Source of the DNA: Candidatus Aminicenantota bacterium
Lineage (GTDB): Bacteria; Acidobacteriota; Aminicenantia; Aminicenantales; Aminicenantaceae
Length of the DNA: 55,489 nucleotides
Assembly: GCA_021162615.1 (NCBI GenBank)
Contig: JAGGYH010000112.1
Coordinates: forward strand, 1-55,489
Direction of reading: 5' to 3'
Below the pieces are notes generated by a model. It did no database searches, was not told the DNA's origin, and saw nothing but the letters and a program-made list of their open reading frames with translations. Below, piece after piece: positions 16,645 to 25,863 of the stretch (its first letter is position 1; each line of letters begins with the position of its first letter). The translations under genes were made by a program, and so were the position numbers.

Positions 16645-19600
16645 ATGAAAAAACACATAAAATCATTCCTTATTGTTTTTGGGCTCCTCTGTCTTTTATC
16701 CTATCATTCAAACACATTTCCCAGCGAGGACTCATGGTTCGTTCCCCTTTCTTCAGAGGAAAACCTGCTGACCCAGCAGATGAAATGGGAGGTATGGGAC
16801 AACCCGGGATCCAGAGACGGCCCGAGCCAATGGGGTGTCATGCTCACAGAAACCTCAGGCATAAAAAACCATGAGAATAAATCCGCTTCCATGCTGCTGA
16901 CAGGCGATAAATCATGGGGAGATTATTCCATCCAGACCAGCTTTATTCGATTCGGCGATAAAGGCGATGAAGGGATATCGTTTGGCCTGGTATTCGGTTT
17001 TCAGGACCCTGAACATTTTTACTGGGCAGGATATGACTCCGAGGAAGAAAGATTCGAGCTTGTGTGCCGGACCCCCGACGGATCAGATGTCATGGAATTC
17101 AATAACATCGAATTCCCGCCGTATAAAAATATCCCTATACAGCTTGATTTCACAGGCGGGCGCATCCGTTTTCTGGTCGATAACAGCACTCTGTTCGATG
17201 TCAGAGACAGCGTTTATCAAAGGGGCCTGTGCGGTCTTTCCGTATCCGGGCTGGGAACAGAAAAAGTCCTTATCGGACGCATGAATATAAAATCCTCAGC
17301 TCCTGAAGAGCTTCCGGAAATGGAGCTTCAGGACCTTCTCTCATTCAATAGAGGGGCGCAGGTGGTCTCTCCTGAAAACGAGATCGATCTGGCCTTGATA
17401 GACCATAAAAAAACAATGGAAGAAGTCGACCCGAGAGGCATGTTTCTTTTATCCCTTAAAGAAAACAAGCTCCCCTATGAGGTGGTTTTTTCTTTTCCGG
17501 AAAACAAGGAGGCGGAAATACAAAAAATCGGTATTTCCCTCTCTGATATGTGGATCCCCGGAAGCCTGGAGTTTCTTGTATCCCAGGAAAGCAGCCAGGG
17601 CTTTCAATCCATTGGGATTTTTGAGATAGACCCTGAAAAAAAAGAATACCATGAGTTTGAGGTCAAACCCGTAAAGGCCAAATATTTGAAGATGAAAATA
17701 TTATCTTCAGGCCCCAGCGGTATGAGCCCGGACCAGGAAAAGATGGTCATCGAAAGCATGGGAAGGCAGCTCCTTATAAACGAGGTCTATGCCTACGGCC
17801 GTTTTATAAAATCTTCGGATAGGGATTCCGGAGAAGCCGAAGCAGGTGCCCCTCCGCCCGCACAGGAAATATCCTTTTCCTGCGGCTTTAAATCAGAAGA
17901 ACTGGACGGATGGGAGGTGTGGGACGACCCTGAAGCCGAACCTGAAAAAAGCATCTGGAAACCTGTTCTTACGGAATTTTCAGGGATTTCACGCCAGAAC
18001 ACAACTGAAGAATCAGCCACTCTTCTTGTTACTGAAAAAGACGACTGGGAAAATTTCTCCGCTTCTCTCCGCGTCATGCCTACCACGCAAAAAGGCGGAT
18101 TCGGCCGGTATTTTGGTATTGTTTTCGGCTATAAAAACCCGCAGCATTACTATCGTGTGGGATACAATAAAAGTGATGACCGGTTCGAGATGTCGCTTTT
18201 CTCTGCCCAGGGACTCGAACTTCTGTGCTTTGCCGAGATGGATATCCCGGAAGAAAAAGTCGGAAAACAAATGGATATCGAGCTCAAATCAGTCGGAGAC
18301 CGCATCCTTTTTCTCGTGGACAGAGAGGTGGTCTTTGACATAGAGGACAGCCGCCCTAAAAAGGGGAAAATCGGGCTTGAAGCATCGGGCATCACACCGC
18401 TCGACAGGGGAAGCTATTTGTTTTCTGACGTCAAGGTCACGCCGCTTGACCCGGAAAATCCGCCTGAAAAAACAGTACAGGACCTGCTGTCCTCCAGAAG
18501 AGGGGCCGCTGTGATTTACAGGTCAACCCCTCCTGTTTATTATGAATGGAACCGGATGATAGACCACAGCCTTAATCAAAAAGATTACAAAGAGGGTACT
18601 TTTTATTTTGACTTTGAGGACGGCGACCTTCCCAGAGACGCTGTGTTCTGCTTCCCCCAAGGAAGATTCGCTGAAATCCATAAAATCGGGATTCGGGCGG
18701 GTGAAGATCACATCCCCAAAAAACTAAAATTCTCTGTATCAAACAACACACCGAAAACAGGATTTGAGCCTCTGGCTGAAATAACAATCAAACAAAAACC
18801 GGAGAGTCTGCAGGAATTCGACGTGCCTCCCACAACAGCCAAATACCTGAAAATCCAAATAACAGAAGCCTACAGTGACGAAGAGATCGAGATCCCAGAG
18901 ATATTCGTCAGCGGGTACTTTAAAAAAAGAGGAGAGCAGATGACTGCAGAGGGAATGATGGAAGAAGCCGAGCTCAGAGAAAAGGAATCCAACAACAGCA
19001 AAGAGCAAGCCCAGGAGCTTCCTCTTCGAAAACTTCTGGGAGGAGAAGTGTCGAAAAACAATCAGGATGTCTATAAAATCCCGCTTCCTAATATCAAGGA
19101 TGAAAAACTGGAGATATCATTTCGAAAATCCGGCATAGTGAATGCAGGAGCGGTTCTTCGAGCCAGTGGAGGGGACGTTATCTCCCCTTCTGATACCAAG
19201 ACCAGAGGGGACACACAGGTCATGACTTACAGCATTGAGCCCGGCGATTATTTCCTTTACATCACACAGCCGGAAATATATGTGGTCCTTGTTTATGACG
19301 ACAGCGGTTCCATGAAGGTCAGCGTCCCTACAGTGAAAAAGGTCCTTCGAGGATATTTAACCAACCTCAAAGAAGGGCTGGAGCTGAAGCTGATGAAATA
19401 CACAGATGAAGTGTTCATGCTGTCTGATTTCACCCGGGACCCGGCCCAGCTCACAAAAGCAGCGGAAAGTGAAGTCCTGGGGGCCGGGAATACAGACACT
19501 TTTAACGGGCTTCACGCAGCCATTGATGAGGTCAAAGTTAAAAACGGAAACAGAGCTGTGATCGCTGTGCTGGATGACCTCGTCTGGCAGAAGAGCGACA

Positions 19601-20733
19601 GGAGGCTCTCCTATATAGAGCTCTGGGACGCCATCCTTGACACAGGTGTCATCTTCTCTACCATTGGGGTCCAGCCCGGCTGGCACCGCAAATCAGATTT
19701 TTTCGGCAACACTTTGAATCAGATCTTCAGTGAGATCGCCTACTCCACCGGAGGGCAGTTCTATCACTCCCCTTCGGACGAGCAGATCGAACAAAGCGCC
19801 AAAACGATTTTCGAACAGTTCACCTCCCCCATTCCCTACCTTGTCCGGGCTGAACTAAAGAAAGCGGAAAAACCCAAAGAAGAGAAAAAAGCCAAAAAAC
19901 AGGGCGCCCTTCAGGTCCTGTTTCAGGAAGGAGAACAAAAAGCGGCCATCAATAACGTGGAGCTGATCGTAGACGCTTCCAATTCAATGTGGGGACAGAT
20001 CCAAGGAAAAAGCAAAATCTCCATTGCCAAAGAAGTGCTTGACCGGATCATCACCGGCCTTCCCGAGGATATGAATGTGGGCCTGCGTTTGTACGGGCAC
20101 CGTTATTCTTTAAGAGACAGCCGTGCATGCGAGGATACAGAGCTGGTCGTGCCTATGGGACCGGTTCAAAAGCAGGGGATGATAGACATCATCCGTTCCA
20201 TCAAACCCAAAGGCAAAACACCGCTGGTTTACTCAGTGCTTCAGGCAGCCGGAGATTTTAAGACCATTGAAAACGGGACCATTGTCCTCATAAGCGACGG
20301 GATTGAAAGCTGCGGCGGCGATATCCATTCCATTGCTGCGCAAATAAAAGAGATGGGAATGGGCCTCAGCCTTCATATCATAGGATTCGGTATACAGGAA
20401 GCTGAACACCGCGGGCAGCTGGAATCAATCGCCCGGTCCACAAACGGAAACTATCTGGATGCGAAAAATGCGGACGAGCTTTTCTCTTCTCTTGAAGAGA
20501 CGCTTCAGGTCGAATTCATAGTGGAGGATGAAAAAGGAGAGGCGGTCGGAAGCGGTTTTGCGGGAGGCGAAGCTGTCGGAATCACAGAAGGCACCTATAC
20601 CCTCAGATTGATGCTGGAACCGGAGACCTTAGAGCAAAAAATCACCATCAAAGCTGAACAGACCCTCACCTTTACCCTGGTCAGAGAAGAGGGCAAATGG
20701 GTTCTCAAGGAATCAAAACAGGAGGCCTTATGA
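16645..20733 (+). CDS. Giant exported protein with duplicated LamG/discoidin-like modules and two vWA domains
   Basis: The 1362-residue protein has a signal peptide and a tandem duplication of a two-part module (about 30-390 and 410-770). The first half resembles a concanavalin/LamG-like domain (MKWEVWDNPGSRDG; DGWEVWDDPE), the second a discoidin-like domain (QDLLSFNRGAQVV; QDLLSSRRGAAVI). A PPC-like beta domain follows (about 785-875). Then come two von Willebrand A domains, both with intact metal-site motifs: DDSGS near 885 with a later NTDTF, and DASNS near 1112 with GKTP and ISDG. A small beta domain closes the protein. vWA domains bind proteins through a metal ion. It overlaps the transglutaminase-like gene by 4 bp and has an AGGAGAG ribosome-binding site. 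Confidence 0.8.
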   Translation: MKKHIKSFLIVFGLLCLLSYHSNTFPSEDSWFVPLSSEENLLTQQMKWEVWDNPGSRDGPSQWGVMLTETSGIKNHENKSASMLLTGDKSWGDYSIQTSFIRFGDKGDEGISFGLVFGFQDPEHFYWAGYDSEEERFELVCRTPDGSDVMEFNNIEFPPYKNIPIQLDFTGGRIRFLVDNSTLFDVRDSVYQRGLCGLSVSGLGTEKVLIGRMNIKSSAPEELPEMELQDLLSFNRGAQVVSPENEIDLALIDHKKTMEEVDPRGMFLLSLKENKLPYEVVFSFPENKEAEIQKIGISLSDMWIPGSLEFLVSQESSQGFQSIGIFEIDPEKKEYHEFEVKPVKAKYLKMKILSSGPSGMSPDQEKMVIESMGRQLLINEVYAYGRFIKSSDRDSGEAEAGAPPPAQEISFSCGFKSEELDGWEVWDDPEAEPEKSIWKPVLTEFSGISRQNTTEESATLLVTEKDDWENFSASLRVMPTTQKGGFGRYFGIVFGYKNPQHYYRVGYNKSDDRFEMSLFSAQGLELLCFAEMDIPEEKVGKQMDIELKSVGDRILFLVDREVVFDIEDSRPKKGKIGLEASGITPLDRGSYLFSDVKVTPLDPENPPEKTVQDLLSSRRGAAVIYRSTPPVYYEWNRMIDHSLNQKDYKEGTFYFDFEDGDLPRDAVFCFPQGRFAEIHKIGIRAGEDHIPKKLKFSVSNNTPKTGFEPLAEITIKQKPESLQEFDVPPTTAKYLKIQITEAYSDEEIEIPEIFVSGYFKKRGEQMTAEGMMEEAELREKESNNSKEQAQELPLRKLLGGEVSKNNQDVYKIPLPNIKDEKLEISFRKSGIVNAGAVLRASGGDVISPSDTKTRGDTQVMTYSIEPGDYFLYITQPEIYVVLVYDDSGSMKVSVPTVKKVLRGYLTNLKEGLELKLMKYTDEVFMLSDFTRDPAQLTKAAESEVLGAGNTDTFNGLHAAIDEVKVKNGNRAVIAVLDDLVWQKSDRRLSYIELWDAILDTGVIFSTIGVQPGWHRKSDFFGNTLNQIFSEIAYSTGGQFYHSPSDEQIEQSAKTIFEQFTSPIPYLVRAELKKAEKPKEEKKAKKQGALQVLFQEGEQKAAINNVELIVDASNSMWGQIQGKSKISIAKEVLDRIITGLPEDMNVGLRLYGHRYSLRDSRACEDTELVVPMGPVQKQGMIDIIRSIKPKGKTPLVYSVLQAAGDFKTIENGTIVLISDGIESCGGDIHSIAAQIKEMGMGLSLHIIGFGIQEAEHRGQLESIARSTNGNYLDAKNADELFSSLEETLQVEFIVEDEKGEAVGSGFAGGEAVGITEGTYTLRLMLEPETLEQKITIKAEQTLTFTLVREEGKWVLKESKQEAL

Positions 20734-23129
20734 ACAAAACCATAACGAGAGGGTTTTTAATCCTCCCTCTTATCTTTTGTGTTGTGTTTTTCAGCTCCTC
20801 GAACGGGCAGAATAAAAAACAGGACCTTCCCGGCGAGGAAGAGATCAGCGCAGCCCTGGGCGAGCTGGAAAATATGTACGAACAGCTCAGGGAGCGGGAA
20901 GATGAACTGGATAAAAAGAGCTTCAGTCCCGAGGCTCTGGCGGACGAGGCGGGAAACTCGAAGGAAGCGCTTTATGAGTGGGTCAAAAAAAACACCCTTT
21001 TTGTCCCTTATAAAGGAACTCTAAAGGGGTCAAGAGGCGTGCTCATGGACAGGCTTGGAAACAGCCTGGACCGCGCACTCCTCCTCCATGAACTTCTCAA
21101 TGAGGCCGGTTATGAAGTCCGGTTAGCAAGAGGCACGCTTTCGGATAAAATAGCAGAAGACGTGCTTCAAAAAATCCGGAAGTACGCAGGCTCTTTTTCT
21201 TTTTTTGATAGAGAGCCGAGTCCTCAATCTGAAAAGGACGCAGCAGAAGATTTCGCTTTGAAATTTGATATGGACAAAGATGAGCTTAAAAAGGATTTAA
21301 ACAGCCGGATGGAGGAGCAGGAGCGTCTGGAAAAGAAAATAAGGTCAAGAGCGGAAAAACAGGCCGAAGCCATATCCAGTGCCCTTAAAATCTCCGGTGC
21401 TGTGAAAAGCCGGGATAGGGATACTGCTGAGATCCAAGCCCTTAAAGACCACTGGTGGGTGCAGATCAGTGAACAAGGGACCTGGATGGATCTGGACCCC
21501 TGTTTTCCGGACTTCAAGCCGGGACAGACCCTTTCGGAACCGGAGGATTTCTTTGATGAAGCAGACGACCTGGACAAAGATGAAGCTCATCTTGTGCATA
21601 TCCGGCTTATCATCGAACAGTGGAAAAGCGGAAAGGTCGAGGAGAAAACAGTTCTGGAAAACACGGTCCGGCCGGATGAACTCTGTGAAAGCCAAATCTT
21701 AATCCGCCATTATCCGCTGGACTGGCCCACGGATGAGAATCTTTTCGAAGCCAAAGACCTCATTTCAAACTTTAAGAATATCCTCCTTGAACAGAAGTCA
21801 TGGGTTCCCACTTTAACAAAGGATTCGGACGAGATGCAGGGGACCATTTTTGATCAAACCGGAGCGCTTATTAAAAAGAAAAAAAGCTCAGGAGGAGTCA
21901 GCGGATTCAGCCAGAGTCTTTTCAAAGCTTTCGGGGCGCAGGAAAAAAAAGAGGAACCGGAACCGGAAAAGGACGCTTATCTCACTGCAGAGTGGATCGA
22001 ATACGAGATCTGTTCTCCGGGTCAACCAGGCCGTAAGATGCGCCGGGAAATCTTTGACCTCATAGGGCCGGCTGCCAGGGAAAAGGACGCGGTCCCTTCC
22101 CCTGATATAAAAGACCGTGACCGGATGAAACGGTGTCTCAGCATTCTCGGCCAGACCGAAATACTCATCACCACCGGCTGTTTCTCCCGGGAGTTCATGG
22201 AATATTTGACTATTGAAAACCTGCTGTCCAATAGAGAGAAAGTGCTCGAGCTTTTCAATGGACTCAGAGAACCGGATCCGCAGCAGGTGCTCAACCAAAT
22301 GGCTGAAATAAACTCCGGGCCAAAAGAGCTTTATGATGCGGCTTTAGCCAGGAGCCGTTTCGGATGGGCCGGCAAAGGTGTGTTCTTAGACCACCCAAAT
22401 ATCATAAGCTTTCAGTCTCAATTAAAGCCGGACCCGGATGGAGACCTTGTGAAATACAGAAGCATGGATATCGTTGAAAATGACGTATCTGTACTCCAGA
22501 AACAAGATTTTTTCATCCGCCTGGGCCAGGGGGTTCTTGACACGAATATCGAGTCTCTTCTCATGCCTTCCGGAGCAGAAGTCTTAAACACGAGCGAGGT
22601 ATTCAGCAAAGGCTCTGAGTGGATGACCATCACAGATGCGGACGATGAACATTGTAAGGGCCTGGAGCTCGATAAAGACTCGACAGCGCGCATAAAGCAA
22701 GACCTTGAGAAGGGCTATGTTGTGATCGCTCCGAAAAGGGCTTTTAAGACCAAAGGAAAAGAATGGTCGGCCTGGTGGAGGATCGACCCGGAAACCGGGC
22801 ACACCCTCGGTATTGGAAAAAACGGCGGAGGCCAAGCCATAGTGGAATATGTGGAAGTGGCTCAGACTATGATCCAGCTCAAGCTTCAAATCGAATCTTA
22901 TATGGGTATCTTTACCTGCATCATGAACACGGCCGCCTACGCGCTTGCAGGAGGAGACAGTGCAGAGCAGAATAAATCGGCCGTTGCGAAATGCATATGG
23001 GATACCGTGTGCGGCTACATGCTTGGGAAACTCACTGGATATTTTCTTGCCGACACCATCTGGTCGAACTTTATTGTAGATAAAACCGTAGACTGGCTCA
23101 ACGGGGAATTGTGCGGCTCTGCTTTTTGA
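20730..23129 (+). CDS. Exported transglutaminase-like protein lacking the catalytic cysteine
   Basis: The start is the ATG at 20730, overlapping the upstream stop (ATGA) and preceded by AGGAGG; this gives 799 residues with a signal peptide. Residues 78-138 match the transglutaminase-like core: LYEWVKKNTLFVPYKG, then RLGNSLDRALLLHELLNEAG and RLARG. The histidine (H241, DHWWVQ) and aspartate (D254 or D256, MDLDPCFP) of the triad are present. The position of the cysteine appears to be Ser112 (GNSLDRA instead of the usual GxCxxxA). The protein may therefore be a non-hydrolysing binding module or use serine. The remaining 500 residues are unrecognised. Translational coupling points to a complex with the vWA protein. 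Confidence 0.72.
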   Translation: MNKTITRGFLILPLIFCVVFFSSSNGQNKKQDLPGEEEISAALGELENMYEQLREREDELDKKSFSPEALADEAGNSKEALYEWVKKNTLFVPYKGTLKGSRGVLMDRLGNSLDRALLLHELLNEAGYEVRLARGTLSDKIAEDVLQKIRKYAGSFSFFDREPSPQSEKDAAEDFALKFDMDKDELKKDLNSRMEEQERLEKKIRSRAEKQAEAISSALKISGAVKSRDRDTAEIQALKDHWWVQISEQGTWMDLDPCFPDFKPGQTLSEPEDFFDEADDLDKDEAHLVHIRLIIEQWKSGKVEEKTVLENTVRPDELCESQILIRHYPLDWPTDENLFEAKDLISNFKNILLEQKSWVPTLTKDSDEMQGTIFDQTGALIKKKKSSGGVSGFSQSLFKAFGAQEKKEEPEPEKDAYLTAEWIEYEICSPGQPGRKMRREIFDLIGPAAREKDAVPSPDIKDRDRMKRCLSILGQTEILITTGCFSREFMEYLTIENLLSNREKVLELFNGLREPDPQQVLNQMAEINSGPKELYDAALARSRFGWAGKGVFLDHPNIISFQSQLKPDPDGDLVKYRSMDIVENDVSVLQKQDFFIRLGQGVLDTNIESLLMPSGAEVLNTSEVFSKGSEWMTITDADDEHCKGLELDKDSTARIKQDLEKGYVVIAPKRAFKTKGKEWSAWWRIDPETGHTLGIGKNGGGQAIVEYVEVAQTMIQLKLQIESYMGIFTCIMNTAAYALAGGDSAEQNKSAVAKCIWDTVCGYMLGKLTGYFLADTIWSNFIVDKTVDWLNGELCGSAF

Positions 23130-23178
23130 CTTTAAACTTTCCTCTCAAAACATTATACTTTCTTTTTAACCTGAATGA

Positions 23179-23220
23179 CCTGAACTGTTCATAAAAAAAT
23201 GGCGATGAGCATTTTTTTAC
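23179..23220 (-). repeat. Family A repeat, right-end fragment
   Basis: CCTGAACTGTTCATAAAAAA followed by TGGCGATGAGCATTTTTTTAC matches the right end of family A in reverse orientation. It lies in the 111-bp gap before the aldehyde dehydrogenase gene, and no left end is present. Confidence 0.6.
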
Positions 23221-23240
23221 CATAAACACAAGGAGGGAAA

Positions 23241-24665
23241 ATGAAAGAATACAAATTACTTATCAATGGAAATTGGGAACAGGGCGCTGAAGTGCGGGAA
23301 ATCAAATCCCCTTATGACGGAAAAGCAGTGGGAAAAGTCCACTTTGCCGATAAGTCACAGGTGGAAAAATCCATTGAACAGGCTCATGCGGCTTTTCAAA
23401 AGACAAAACTCCTCTCAAGCCGGGAACGCGCGGAAGCGCTTGAGAAGATATCGAATGAGATAAAAAAACGGGAACAGGAGCTGGCCGAATCCATTGTGCT
23501 GAGTGCAGGGAAGCCTATCAAATCTTCACGGGTGGAAGTCTTAAGGGCTGTCAATACATTCAAGATCGCTGCGGAAGAGGCCAAACGCATAAACGGAGAA
23601 ATCATCCCTCTCGACCTCATGCCCCAGACCGAAAACCGCTGGGGATTTGTGCGCCGCTTCCCTATCGGCGTCATAGCCGGAATCACTCCCTTCAATTTCC
23701 CCCTTAATCTGGCAGCGCATAAAGTCGCCCCTGCCCTGGCTTCAGGGAACACATTCATATCAAGGCCGGCCTCCCAGGTCTCCATAACGGATATGATACT
23801 GGCGGACATCATAAACGGAACGGATTATCCTGCAGGCGGATTCAATGCGGTCCCCTGCGGTTATCAGGCGGCCGATGCCTTTACAGAGGATAAAAAGGTC
23901 AAGATGATCACATTCACGGGAAGTCCGGATATAGGGTGGGACCTCAAGAAAAGAGCACATAAAAAAATCGTGACTTTGGAGCTTGGCGGGAATGCGGCTG
24001 TGGTGATCGAACCCGATGCCAACCTGGATTATGCCCTGCCGCGCACCGTGCTCGGTGCTTATGCCTATTCAGGTCAGGTCTGCATTTCCATACAGCGCGT
24101 TTATGTCCATGAAAAAATATACGACCGGTTCCTGTCGGATTTCGCAGATTCGGTGAAAAATCTTAAAATGGGAGACCCCATGAAAGAGACCACGGATGTG
24201 GGCCCCATGATCACTCTCAGCGCGGCTGAACAGACCGAAGAGTGGCTGGAAGAAGCCATCAATGGCGGGGCGCACATCGTGTGCGGGGGAAAAAGAGAAG
24301 GGGCCCTGTTTGAACCCACTGTGATCACTGAGTGCAAACCGGACCTGAGAATATCATGGCTGGAAGCCTTTGCCCCGGTAGCCGTGGTGTACAGGTATGA
24401 TGATTTCGAAAAGGCGCTGGGGGAAGTCAACAACTCCATATACGGACTTCAGGCAGGCGTTTTCACAAACGATCTCAGCAAAGCCTTCCGCGCATATGAA
24501 GCACTGGATGTGGGAGGAGTCATTGTCAATGATATTCCCACTTTCCGGATCGACCACATGCCGTACGGCGGGATCAAAGAAAGCGGATTCGGAAGGGAAG
24601 GCCTGAAGTATGCCATAGAAGAGATGACAGAGATGAAGCTCATGGCCATCAACCTGAAGATATGA
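23241..24665 (+). CDS. NAD(P)-dependent aldehyde dehydrogenase family protein
   Basis: The 474-residue protein has the full aldehyde dehydrogenase layout: the catalytic cysteine C281 in SGQVCISIQRVYV, the general base E247 in LELGG, and the oxyanion asparagine N152 in TPFNFP. The closest remembered types are lactaldehyde or semialdehyde dehydrogenases and non-phosphorylating GAPDH, so the aldehyde cannot be named. One oddity is R175 in ISRPASQ, where the family normally has a lysine (KPA) that contacts the NAD(P) ribose. A strong AAGGAGGG ribosome-binding site precedes the ATG. It is a single-gene unit with its own terminator. Confidence 0.87.
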   Translation: MKEYKLLINGNWEQGAEVREIKSPYDGKAVGKVHFADKSQVEKSIEQAHAAFQKTKLLSSRERAEALEKISNEIKKREQELAESIVLSAGKPIKSSRVEVLRAVNTFKIAAEEAKRINGEIIPLDLMPQTENRWGFVRRFPIGVIAGITPFNFPLNLAAHKVAPALASGNTFISRPASQVSITDMILADIINGTDYPAGGFNAVPCGYQAADAFTEDKKVKMITFTGSPDIGWDLKKRAHKKIVTLELGGNAAVVIEPDANLDYALPRTVLGAYAYSGQVCISIQRVYVHEKIYDRFLSDFADSVKNLKMGDPMKETTDVGPMITLSAAEQTEEWLEEAINGGAHIVCGGKREGALFEPTVITECKPDLRISWLEAFAPVAVVYRYDDFEKALGEVNNSIYGLQAGVFTNDLSKAFRAYEALDVGGVIVNDIPTFRIDHMPYGGIKESGFGREGLKYAIEEMTEMKLMAINLKI

Positions 24666-24682
24666 GATTTTTTCTTTATTTT

Positions 24683-24729
24683 CTGCCATCCGTCATAGGA
24701 GAATGAAGAGGGCAGCCTGACGGTTTTTT
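24683..24729 (+). terminator. Terminator after the aldehyde dehydrogenase gene
   Basis: CCGTCA (24690-24695) pairs with TGACGG (24718-24723), followed by six T. A second pair, CTGCC (24683-24687) with GGCAG (24711-24715), would interlock with it as a pseudoknot. Confidence 0.5.
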
Positions 24730-24731
24730 AC

Positions 24732-24760
24732 TTGACAGGATTTTCATAGAATCATACACT
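24732..24760 (+). promoter_or_regulatory. Candidate promoter of the fumarase / oxidoreductase operon
   Basis: TTGACA (24732-24737), a 17-base spacer and TACACT (24755-24760) lie about 105 bases upstream of the fumarase start, so the leader would contain the solo family B end. Confidence 0.5.
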
Positions 24761-24795
24761 GATAATTCATGTCAAGAGCATCAAAATCATACAAT

Positions 24796-24823
24796 GGGGA
24801 CATCCCATTAGGTACCACCCTAT
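24796..24823 (+). repeat. Solo family B end (28 bp)
   Basis: The segment GGGGACATCCCATTAGG followed by TACCACCCTAT is identical to the left inverted repeat of the transposase-bearing element at 50468, but no partner end is nearby. It lies in the leader of the fumarase operon. Confidence 0.8.
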
Positions 24824-24865
24824 TCAATTATATATCAATTTTATTATTCAACCCGGAGGTATTAT

Positions 24866-25723
24866 ATGAAAACCATTAATTTATCTGAAGTAAGAGACAG
24901 GGTCAAAGACATTGTCCAGAAAGCTAATTTCGAGCTTCAAGATGACGTGATGAAGGTCATTGAGGAGATGGAAAAAAAAGAGGAGTCCCCTGCCGGAAAA
25001 GCTGTTTTCGAACAGATCAAACAAAACGCTCAGATAGCTAAAGACGAAAAATTAGGCCTTTGTCAGGATACGGGATTGGCTGTGTTTTTTGTGGAGCTTG
25101 GTGAAGACGTGCGCTTCCACCGGGATGACGGGCTGGAAAGCCTGAGAGATGCCATCACCCAGGGCACCAGAGAGGGATATGAGGAAGGATATTTGAGAAA
25201 ATCAGTGGTCGCAGACCCGATCCGCAGGAAAAACACCGGAGACAACACCCCTGCTTATATTCACTGGGAGCTTGACAAAGGAGACCATTTCAAAGTCCAG
25301 TTCGTGGCTAAAGGCGGCGGCGCTGAGAATATGAGCCAGGTCAGAATGTTTGCTCCAGCCGCAGGAAAAGAAGGGATCGAAGACTTTGTTGTGGAAGTCA
25401 TAGACACCGGAGGCTCAAATCCCTGTCCTCCCACCATAGTGGGAGTAGGCCTGGGTGGAAATTTTGAATACTCGGCTCTTTTAGCAAAAAAGGCTTTGCT
25501 GAGAAAGCCTCTCGGCTCTCACAATCCTGACCCGTTCTACGCAGACATGGAAAAGAGGCTTTTGGAAAGGATCAACAATCTCGGAATCGGTCCCCAGGGA
25601 ATGGGCGGAAGGATCACATCATTGGCTGTCCACATAGAAGCTTTCCCCTGCCATATCGCTTCCATGCCCGCAGCCGTCAATGTCCAGTGTCACTCGCACA
25701 GGGTGCTCTCTTTTGAATTGTAA
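24866..25723 (+). CDS. Class I fumarate hydratase (or tartrate dehydratase-type) alpha subunit
   Basis: The 285-residue protein is the N-terminal/alpha subunit of [4Fe-4S] fumarases, which interconvert fumarate and malate. Cluster cysteines are visible as C66 (GLCQDTG), C187 (SNPCPP) and C275 or C262 (EAFPCHIASMPAAVNVQC). The RKNTGDNTP and GMGGRITSL segments are typical. Enzymes of this split type need a separate beta subunit of about 180 residues, which normally follows immediately. Here the next genes encode a 2-oxoacid:ferredoxin oxidoreductase, so the beta subunit must be elsewhere. The ribosome-binding site is CGGAGG. L-tartrate dehydratase TtdA is a homologous alternative. Confidence 0.88.
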   Translation: MKTINLSEVRDRVKDIVQKANFELQDDVMKVIEEMEKKEESPAGKAVFEQIKQNAQIAKDEKLGLCQDTGLAVFFVELGEDVRFHRDDGLESLRDAITQGTREGYEEGYLRKSVVADPIRRKNTGDNTPAYIHWELDKGDHFKVQFVAKGGGAENMSQVRMFAPAAGKEGIEDFVVEVIDTGGSNPCPPTIVGVGLGGNFEYSALLAKKALLRKPLGSHNPDPFYADMEKRLLERINNLGIGPQGMGGRITSLAVHIEAFPCHIASMPAAVNVQCHSHRVLSFEL

Positions 25724-25788
25724 ATGAATGTGAAAAGTGAATTTTTTTCAACTTCTGAATATCCAAAAATCCTAATAAGGGAGGATGT

Positions 25789-25863
25789 ATGATTTTTTTT
25801 CAAAAGAATAACATTTATAAATTCATATATGGAGGACATTATGCCTGCAAAAGGTTATGTTGA
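25789..25863 (+). other. Possible 24-codon leader peptide overlapping the ferredoxin subunit start
   Basis: An ATG at 25789 sits four bases after AAGGGAGG, a better ribosome-binding site than that of many genes here. It opens a 24-codon frame beginning MIFFQKNN that ends at 25863, inside the next gene in another frame. It could couple translation or be chance. Confidence 0.25.
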
